From assembly GCA_905182375.1 (NCBI GenBank), contig CAJJBF010000009.1, positions 169,984 to 233,983 of the forward strand: a DNA stretch of 64,000 nt. The letters run 5' to 3'. Within the stretch, counting starts at the first letter, position 1; every line of letters begins with the position of its first letter. Source of the stretch: Flammeovirgaceae bacterium UBA4465. Its GTDB lineage: Bacteria > Bacteroidota > Bacteroidia > Cytophagales > Cyclobacteriaceae. Positions 58,307 to 64,000 of the stretch are shown in pieces. The position numbers and the translations under genes are program-made. A model generated the notes under the pieces. The model did not search any database. It saw only the letters and a program-made list of their open reading frames with translations, and had not been told where the DNA came from.

Positions 58307-58674
58307 TCATTGGCATTCTTCTTAGGATATCTCGTAATTTGATGAAAAAATGTGAAGGGAAAATATTTCATACTTCCACAGTAATCCACTCAGGTAGCCA
58401 TTATAAATACATATCCCTTATCTAAAACATTGATAATTAAAAATTGCTTAGCTCCAGTCACTGGAAAATTGGTCATTTTTAAACTCCATCATATCTCATT
58501 CAATCCCATTAACTGTATTCCCTTTTTTCTAGGTAAAACCGTTTGATACTCGATTAATTAGGTACAGAATGCCTCTTTTTGAGATCAATGAATGATTGTT
58601 ACTGATATTTACTGCATAGTACTAGTTTATACATAGTACCTTGCATAACTTTCACATGATTCAAACAAGTTTTA
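58307..58674 (+). promoter_or_regulatory. Leader of the padR operon with CATAGTAC repeats
   Basis: A 368-base gap without a gene. Close to the padR start it has two copies of CATAGTAC at 58615-58622 and 58632-58639, 17 bases apart. PadR regulators often bind their own promoter at such paired sites, so this is a candidate autoregulatory operator. The PadR-site idea is inference; the repeats are directly visible. Confidence 0.4.
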
Positions 58675-59022
58675 ATGAATATAGAAAATACACAAGTACA
58701 AATGCGGAAAGGGATTCTCGAGTTCTGCATACTTCATATTATCTCAAGAGGAGAAGTCTATGCCACAGACCTACTCGAAGAGCTCACGTCCGCCAAAATA
58801 ATGGTCGTTGAAGGTACCTTGTACCCCTTGTTAACCCGACTTAGAAAGGCTGAGTTGGTGAGCTATAAATGGGTGGAGTCAAAAGCAGGTCCTCCACGCA
58901 AATATTATGTGATTACCAAGCAGGGTAGTGCTTTTTTAATGACCCTAAAATCAACCTGGGTTGAATTATCCCTATCAACCGAACAAATCATATCTGTAAA
59001 ATCAAAAAAAGTGAAAAAATGA
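58675..59022 (+). CDS. PadR-family transcriptional regulator
   Basis: Winged-helix regulator (115 aa): QMRKGILEFCILHIISRGEV opens the domain, then ATDLLEELTSAKIMVVEGTL with YPLLTRLRKAELVSYKW in the recognition-helix region and GPPRKYYVITKQGSAFL in the wing. The following PspC gene overlaps its stop (ATGA), the common PadR-PspC pairing of Bacteroidota in which the regulator controls the membrane protein and itself. Confidence 0.92.
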   Translation: MNIENTQVQMRKGILEFCILHIISRGEVYATDLLEELTSAKIMVVEGTLYPLLTRLRKAELVSYKWVESKAGPPRKYYVITKQGSAFLMTLKSTWVELSLSTEQIISVKSKKVKK

Positions 59023-61496
59023 AAAAAAATATCAGCATCAATATAGCAGGGACCCTTTTTCATATAGAGGAATCAGGATATCAGCTTCTCGAAGAATATC
59101 TGACATCGATTAATTCCTATTTTTCTACTTTTGACGATCACAAGGACATCATTGAGGACATCGAAAGTCGTATTTCAGAAATATTTCTGGATAAACGTTC
59201 CACAGAGAGTGAAGTGATTTTATTATCAGATGTAGAATCTTTGATCACAACCATGGGTACCGTGACTGATTTCGAAGCTTCATTGGATACAGACAATAAT
59301 CCTTCAAATGATGATCCTTCAGCCAAGGAAGAGGGGATGTCCAAGGATCAAGCTTATACAAATGGCGAAAAAAGGAAACTCAGGCGAAATACCAAAAATC
59401 AACTCATTGGAGGTGTCGCCAGTGGATTTGCCTATTATTTTAAAATAGATCCCCTATGGGTTCGGTTATTGATCTTAGGATTGTTTTTCAATGCTTTATT
59501 TATTGGCCTTTCTACCGTTACCTTAATCACCTACATCCTTTTATGGATCGCATTACCGGGAGCTTCACTCATAGAAGAGCCCCAAGTAAGAAAATTGTAT
59601 AGAAATAAAGAAGACCGAGTAATAGCAGGTGTAGCCTCTGGAATCTCTGCCTATTTTGGTATCGATAAAGTAGCCATTCGATTATTGTTGTTGGTCAGTA
59701 TATTTTTAGGTGGATTCGGCATCATCTTCTATTTTGTCCTGTGGATCATTACGCCAGAAGCCGTCTCTATTACGGAAAAAATGAAAATGGAAGGTGAACC
59801 TATCACTTTGAGCAACATAGAAACTAATTTTAAAAATAGACTCAAAGTAGTCGAAGGAGACGAAAACCCCTTCATAAAAATCATCATGATCCCCTTCAAG
59901 CTTTTGGCGGTTGTATTGGAAACCTTAGCACAAATATTAGGCCCATTATTGGCTTTTCTAGGTGAGGTCTTGAGAATTGCATTAGGTATTGGCTTTATTC
60001 TCATAGGTTTAACCCTATCTTTTGTGCTGCTCCTTATTTTCCTCATTGCACTGGGAATTAATCTAAGTTGGACCAATGTCATGATTTCAGGTTTTTTCCC
60101 GTTGGAACTCTTTGCATCCTCGATCAATACCTTAACCGCTGTCACTTTACTACTGGTCTTTATGATCCCAATGCTTGCCATTGTATTATTGGGATTGACC
60201 ATTATCACCAAGCGTTCCCTACTCAATCGCTACCTCGGGGCTGCTCTTTTTACACTGTGGATATTAGGGATTGCTGGATTATCTTTTTTGACTCCGGCAA
60301 CTATAAAAGATTTTATATCAGAAAATTATGTCCAAATAACACAGAACTTTGAGCCCACAGATTCCCTATCTACCTTAACCTTAGGTCAAGGGGGTCAAGT
60401 AAATGATCGAGTTAATTTATACCTAGCAGGCCATGATAAAAGTGATTTTAAAGCCATCACACGTGTAATGTCAAGGGGAAATACTCTAGACAATGCTGAA
60501 AATAATGCGGCAGATGTTTCGTATGCTATTGTTCAAGAGGGAAATGAAATCATTTTTGCCCGAGATATCAATTTAAACAGGACTCCATACCGCTTTCAAA
60601 AAGCAGAAATCACGCTATATATCCCCTTTGGACTGCCCTTCAAAATGGGTACTGATTTAGGTAAAATCCTGCGAAACACTTTATATCCGAACGGTTACAA
60701 TACCTCCGATCTTAATGGTAATAAATGGATTTTTGATCAAAATGGACTGAACTGTATTACATGTAACTTACAAGCGCCCGACACCCCCACATCTCTAAAT
60801 ATTGAAGATTCAACTCCTAGGACACCTATGGTTCAGTCTAGTCCTACTTGGGAGGACATCGATCTTGAACCCGCTATTTATGATTTTGAGAATTTTAAAG
60901 ATATCACCATTTCATCTCACCTATATGTAACCATTGAACAAGCCGACCAGTATTATGTCGCCTTAAAAAAAAGACCTGAAGACGAAGACTTGCAATTTAA
61001 AATGATGGTAAATAAACTAATAGTTAAAGCGACAGCCGATAGAGATTGGTGGAATGAGGACCCAGTGAGTGAAACAATTCATTACCTACTGATCCGTACT
61101 CCTGACGTGGAAAGCATCACCTTAAATGGTGCAATCTTAGGTGAAATTAATGGCTTCCAATCAGAAAACCTTGAATTGATCTTGACAGGCGCTACCTCCA
61201 TAGCGGCAAATGTTAAGGTTAAATTTCTAGAAGCCTATCTAACGGGTGCCTCGAGACTACAATTGACAGGTGACGCTCAAAAATTTAAAACAAAATTAGT
61301 CGGTGCTTGTAATTTAGATGCCTCAAGTTTTAATACTAAAACTACCTATGCCCACGTCACAGGTGCTTCTACGGCTCACATTTATGCTGAAGATTTTTTA
61401 GATATTGACGCTGCTGGAGTAAGTACCATCATCTATGAGGGCACCGATAACACAGAAATTCAAAGTGGCCACCTGAGTAATGTTATCAAAAAATAA
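59019..61496 (+). CDS. Double PspC-domain membrane protein with C-terminal GIN (DUF2807) domain
   Basis: Large envelope protein (825 aa). Residues 1-75 are a conserved N-terminal module (KKNISINIAGTLFHIEESGY). The first PspC domain is near 117-180 (LRRNTKNQLIGGVASGFAYY), the second near 190-250 (LYRNKEDRVIAGVASGISAY). Four to six further membrane helices follow (about 285-430). The exported C-terminal half carries a GIN/DUF2807 beta-solenoid near 620-820 (FENFKDITISSHLYVTIEQA; LTGASRLQLTGDAQKF). PspC proteins take part in envelope-stress responses. It is coupled to padR and followed by an ECF sigma gene. Confidence 0.88.
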   Translation: MKKNISINIAGTLFHIEESGYQLLEEYLTSINSYFSTFDDHKDIIEDIESRISEIFLDKRSTESEVILLSDVESLITTMGTVTDFEASLDTDNNPSNDDPSAKEEGMSKDQAYTNGEKRKLRRNTKNQLIGGVASGFAYYFKIDPLWVRLLILGLFFNALFIGLSTVTLITYILLWIALPGASLIEEPQVRKLYRNKEDRVIAGVASGISAYFGIDKVAIRLLLLVSIFLGGFGIIFYFVLWIITPEAVSITEKMKMEGEPITLSNIETNFKNRLKVVEGDENPFIKIIMIPFKLLAVVLETLAQILGPLLAFLGEVLRIALGIGFILIGLTLSFVLLLIFLIALGINLSWTNVMISGFFPLELFASSINTLTAVTLLLVFMIPMLAIVLLGLTIITKRSLLNRYLGAALFTLWILGIAGLSFLTPATIKDFISENYVQITQNFEPTDSLSTLTLGQGGQVNDRVNLYLAGHDKSDFKAITRVMSRGNTLDNAENNAADVSYAIVQEGNEIIFARDINLNRTPYRFQKAEITLYIPFGLPFKMGTDLGKILRNTLYPNGYNTSDLNGNKWIFDQNGLNCITCNLQAPDTPTSLNIEDSTPRTPMVQSSPTWEDIDLEPAIYDFENFKDITISSHLYVTIEQADQYYVALKKRPEDEDLQFKMMVNKLIVKATADRDWWNEDPVSETIHYLLIRTPDVESITLNGAILGEINGFQSENLELILTGATSIAANVKVKFLEAYLTGASRLQLTGDAQKFKTKLVGACNLDASSFNTKTTYAHVTGASTAHIYAEDFLDIDAAGVSTIIYEGTDNTEIQSGHLSNVIKK

Positions 61497-61566
61497 TATC
61501 TAAATCAATCACTTTAGATCACACAAGCCTTCAGTTATAAATTAATCTCTCCTTTAAAAAACCCTA

Positions 61567-62175
61567 ATGAATCAAATAAAAACATTTTCAAAAAATGCAC
61601 AAAAAGATTTTAGTCTCATTGACCATATCCTTCTATATAAAAGTGAATATGCCTGTAGTGAATTAATGGAACGATACAAAAAATCAGTTTATCATATGAT
61701 TCTTAAAAAGGTACCTAACCAGAAGGATGCGGAAGACCTCACCATTGAAACCTTTGCAAAGGCATTTCATAAACTAGCCCTTTTTAAAAAAAATCATGCT
61801 TTTACTACTTGGCTTTTTCGCATCGCTACCAACCATACCATCGATTTTATGCGAAGAAAAAAAATACAGACCACAAGTATTCACAGCTCTTTTTCAGATG
61901 ATCAAGGCGCAATACTCAACCTCGACCTATTGGATCAAAATTTAGTGCCTGATGAAGTGATAATTAATGATCAAAAAATTGAATTAGTAAGATTATTTGT
62001 CAACCAAATGGAGTCAAAATATCAACGACTTATCACCCTCCGTTATTTTGATGAATTGAGTTATGCAGAAATAGCACAACTACTTAATACCCCTTTGGGT
62101 ACCATCAAAGCTCAATTGTATCGTTCTAGGATTCTACTCTCTAACTTACTGAATAATAAAAGGCAACATATGTAA
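61567..62175 (+). CDS. ECF-type RNA polymerase sigma factor
   Basis: Sigma-70 family, extracytoplasmic-function group (202 aa). Region 2: ELMERYKKSVYHMILKKVPN, DAEDLTIETFAKAFHKL and TTWLFRIATNHTIDFMRRKK. Region 4: RLITLRYFDELSYAEIAQLL with TPLGTIKAQLYRSRILL. No anti-sigma gene is adjacent; the gene sits 70 bases after the PspC gene and may belong to that operon, coupling envelope state to transcription (inference). Confidence 0.92.
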   Translation: MNQIKTFSKNAQKDFSLIDHILLYKSEYACSELMERYKKSVYHMILKKVPNQKDAEDLTIETFAKAFHKLALFKKNHAFTTWLFRIATNHTIDFMRRKKIQTTSIHSSFSDDQGAILNLDLLDQNLVPDEVIINDQKIELVRLFVNQMESKYQRLITLRYFDELSYAEIAQLLNTPLGTIKAQLYRSRILLSNLLNNKRQHM

Positions 62176-62199
62176 GCTTGCAAAGCCTACCCTTTTTTA

Positions 62200-63879
62200 T
62201 TATATCAGTTTTTTAAATTTAATTCGTTTTGGTGCCAGATCTCCTAATCTTTTCTTCCTGTTTCCCTCATAATCAGAAAAATTTCCTTCAAACCAAGATA
62301 CCTGAGAATCTCCTTCAAAAGCCAATATATGGGTAGCTATTCGATCAAGAAACCATCGATCGTGAGAAATTACAACGGCACATCCTCCAAAGTTTTCAAG
62401 CCCTTCCTCTAGTGCTCTCAATGTATTGATGTCTAAATCATTGGTAGGCTCATCCAATAAAATCAAATTGGCTCCTTGCTTGAGGGTCATGGCTAAATGA
62501 ACTCTGTTACGCTCTCCTCCAGATAAATCACCCACTTTTTTCTGTTGATCGGTCCCACTGAAATTAAATCTGCTGGTATAAGCACGCGCATTCATTTCTT
62601 TCCCACCCAGATTGATGAATTCATTCCCTCCTGAAATGGCATCAAATACCGTTTCTTCAGACTTTAATTGATCGTGCTCCTGATCAACATAAGACAGAAC
62701 CACAGTAGACCCTACTTTAAAAGTCCCTGAATCTGGAGTTTCTTTTCCCGTAATTAACTTAAAAAGGGTTGATTTTCCTGCTCCGTTGGGGCCTATGACA
62801 CCCACAATTCCCCCTTGAGGTAAACTAAAATGAAGATCATCAAAAAGCAGTTTATCTCCATATGATTTAGAGACTCCTTCCACTTCAATCACATTGCTCC
62901 CCAATCTCGGGCCTGGAGGTATAAAAAGTTCTAGTGTCGCTTCTTTTTGATTTGCTTCTTCCCCAAGCAGTTTCTCATATGCCCCTAATCTAGCTTTTGA
63001 TTTCGCCTGCCTTGCTTTGGGCGCCATCCTGACCCATTCTAATTCGCGCTCTAAAGTTTTCTGCCTTTTAGAGGCAGATTTATCCTCCTGAGCTAATCTT
63101 TTTTGTTTTTGATCCAACCAACTGGAATAATTACCCTTCCATGGAATGCCCTCTCCTCTATCAAGTTCCAATATCCATCCGGCCACATTATCCAAAAAAT
63201 ATCTGTCGTGAGTAACCGCTATGACCGTGCCTTCATATTGCTGTAAGTGATGCTCCAACCAAAGCACCGATTCAGCATCTAAGTGATTGGTAGGTTCATC
63301 CAACAACAAGACGTCAGGTTCTTGCAACAACAACCGACATAAAGCGACTCTTCTCTTTTCCCCTCCAGATAAGTTCTTAATCAACGCATCCTCCGGAGGT
63401 GTTCTTAAGGCATCCATGGCCCGATTTAGCTTATTATCTAAGTCCCATGCACCCGTTTGGTCAAGTTGCTCTTGGACCTTGCCTTGTTGCTCAATGAGTT
63501 GCTCCATTTTGTCCGGATTATCTAAAATCTCGGATTCACCAAACTTCAAGTTAATCTGATCATATTCCTCTAGTAAACTGGTAACCTCCTTTACCCCCTC
63601 CTTGATTACATCAATTACCCTCAATTCAGGATCCATTTTAGGCTCCTGCTCTAGCATTCCTACCGAATAGCCCGGGGAAAAAACTACCTCTCCTTGAAAT
63701 TGATCATCCAACCCTGCTATGATCTTTAGCAAAGAAGATTTACCAGATCCGTTGAGTCCCAAGACCCCAATTTTTGCTCCATAAAAAAAGGATAAATAGA
63801 TGTTCTTTAAAACTTTTTTCTGAGGTGGATAGACTTTACTCAGCCCCGCCATTGAGAATATGATTTTATCTTCAGACAT
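62200..63879 (-). CDS. ettA: Energy-dependent translational throttle protein EttA
   Basis: ABC-F protein (559 aa, the normal EttA length) that binds the ribosomal E site and couples translation to ATP level. First ABC: GVLGLNGSGKSSLLKIIAGL near 36, signature LSGGEKRRVALCRLLLQEPD, Walker [15 protein letters not shown]. The EttA arm and linker follow (WLEHHLQQYEGTVIAVTHDR; LELDRGEGIPWKGNYSSWL). Second ABC: GVIGPNGAGKSTLFKLITG, DLSGGERNRVHLAMTL and [20 protein letters not shown]. Compared with the ABC-F protein at 43641, both Walker A motifs are intact. Confidence 0.95.
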   Translation of the reverse strand: MSEDKIIFSMAGLSKVYPPQKKVLKNIYLSFFYGAKIGVLGLNGSGKSSLLKIIAGLDDQFQGEVVFSPGYSVGMLEQEPKMDPELRVIDVIKEGVKEVTSLLEEYDQINLKFGESEILDNPDKMEQLIEQQGKVQEQLDQTGAWDLDNKLNRAMDALRTPPEDALIKNLSGGEKRRVALCRLLLQEPDVLLLDEPTNHLDAESVLWLEHHLQQYEGTVIAVTHDRYFLDNVAGWILELDRGEGIPWKGNYSSWLDQKQKRLAQEDKSASKRQKTLERELEWVRMAPKARQAKSKARLGAYEKLLGEEANQKEATLELFIPPGPRLGSNVIEVEGVSKSYGDKLLFDDLHFSLPQGGIVGVIGPNGAGKSTLFKLITGKETPDSGTFKVGSTVVLSYVDQEHDQLKSEETVFDAISGGNEFINLGGKEMNARAYTSRFNFSGTDQQKKVGDLSGGERNRVHLAMTLKQGANLILLDEPTNDLDINTLRALEEGLENFGGCAVVISHDRWFLDRIATHILAFEGDSQVSWFEGNFSDYEGNRKKRLGDLAPKRIKFKKLI

Positions 63880-64000
63880 GCTTTTTTAATAATTTAAAAA
63901 GGTAATTTCATCAAAAAATAATCAATAATTTTACATGAGATAAAAAAATTCATTGTTTTCCAATCCAAAACAATTAAATTTCGTGATTCTACATCTTGTC

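Overview
The window comes from a low-GC member of the Bacteroidota, probably a free-living aerobe of the Cytophagales/Saprospirales kind (inference). The signs are a secreted giant protein ending in a type IX secretion (T9SS) sorting domain, lipoproteins, a TonB-dependent receptor, HemJ-type heme synthesis, a PadR/PspC/GIN operon and a papaya-type glutaminyl cyclase. No rRNA, tRNA, CRISPR array or intact insertion sequence was recognised.

Layout. 1-5229: a cobalamin-uptake locus. A BtuB-like receptor (minus, cut by the window edge) sits behind a cobalamin riboswitch, divergent from btuFCD. 5521-16846: one huge secreted FG-GAP / beta-helix / cadherin-like T9SS protein broken by at least a dozen indels. 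17110-21851: a TPR protein, nadA-nadB, idi and a TauE/SafE permease. 21856-39707: an 18-kb block for aerobic CO oxidation. It holds coxM-S-L-G-D-E-F for a form I molybdenum-copper CO dehydrogenase (CoxL motif AYRCSFR). Upstream and apparently in line with it is a coupled trio: a small Cys-rich membrane protein, a GG-tailed MoaD/ThiS-like protein and a BNR propeller. Then comes a nearly full molybdenum-cofactor set: second xdhC, moeB-rhodanese, moaC, mobA-like fusion, moeA, moaA, sufS, sufU, moaD, moaE. 40117-48801: secreted unknowns, a DASS transporter, an ABC-F protein, an M20 amidohydrolase and a gamma-glutamyltransferase. 48868-53421: a tightly packed glycosyltransferase cluster. 53496-55122: hemJ, a SCO-like protein and a cytochrome c lipoprotein. 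55901-63879: an NhaP-type antiporter, glutaminyl cyclase, padR-pspC/GIN, an ECF sigma factor and EttA.

How it works together. CoxS, CoxM and CoxL form the CO-oxidising flavo-iron-sulfur-molybdenum enzyme. CoxD (MoxR ATPase), CoxE (VWA), CoxG (SRPBCC) and the XdhC-type proteins mature it. The Moa/Moe/Mob genes make its pterin cofactor, and SufS, SufU and the rhodanese-bearing MoeB homologue are placed to supply sulfur. The enzyme also needs copper; a YHS domain fused to XdhC and the CPFC-containing membrane protein are candidate metal handlers (hypothesis).

Sequence quality. Four otherwise well-conserved genes (btuB, btuD, the SCO-like gene, the antiporter) each carry one or two single-base frameshifts, three of them at or beside short homopolymers. 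The giant gene carries many more. Consensus error is a serious alternative to true gene decay, so broken genes are described here by their reconstructed extent.
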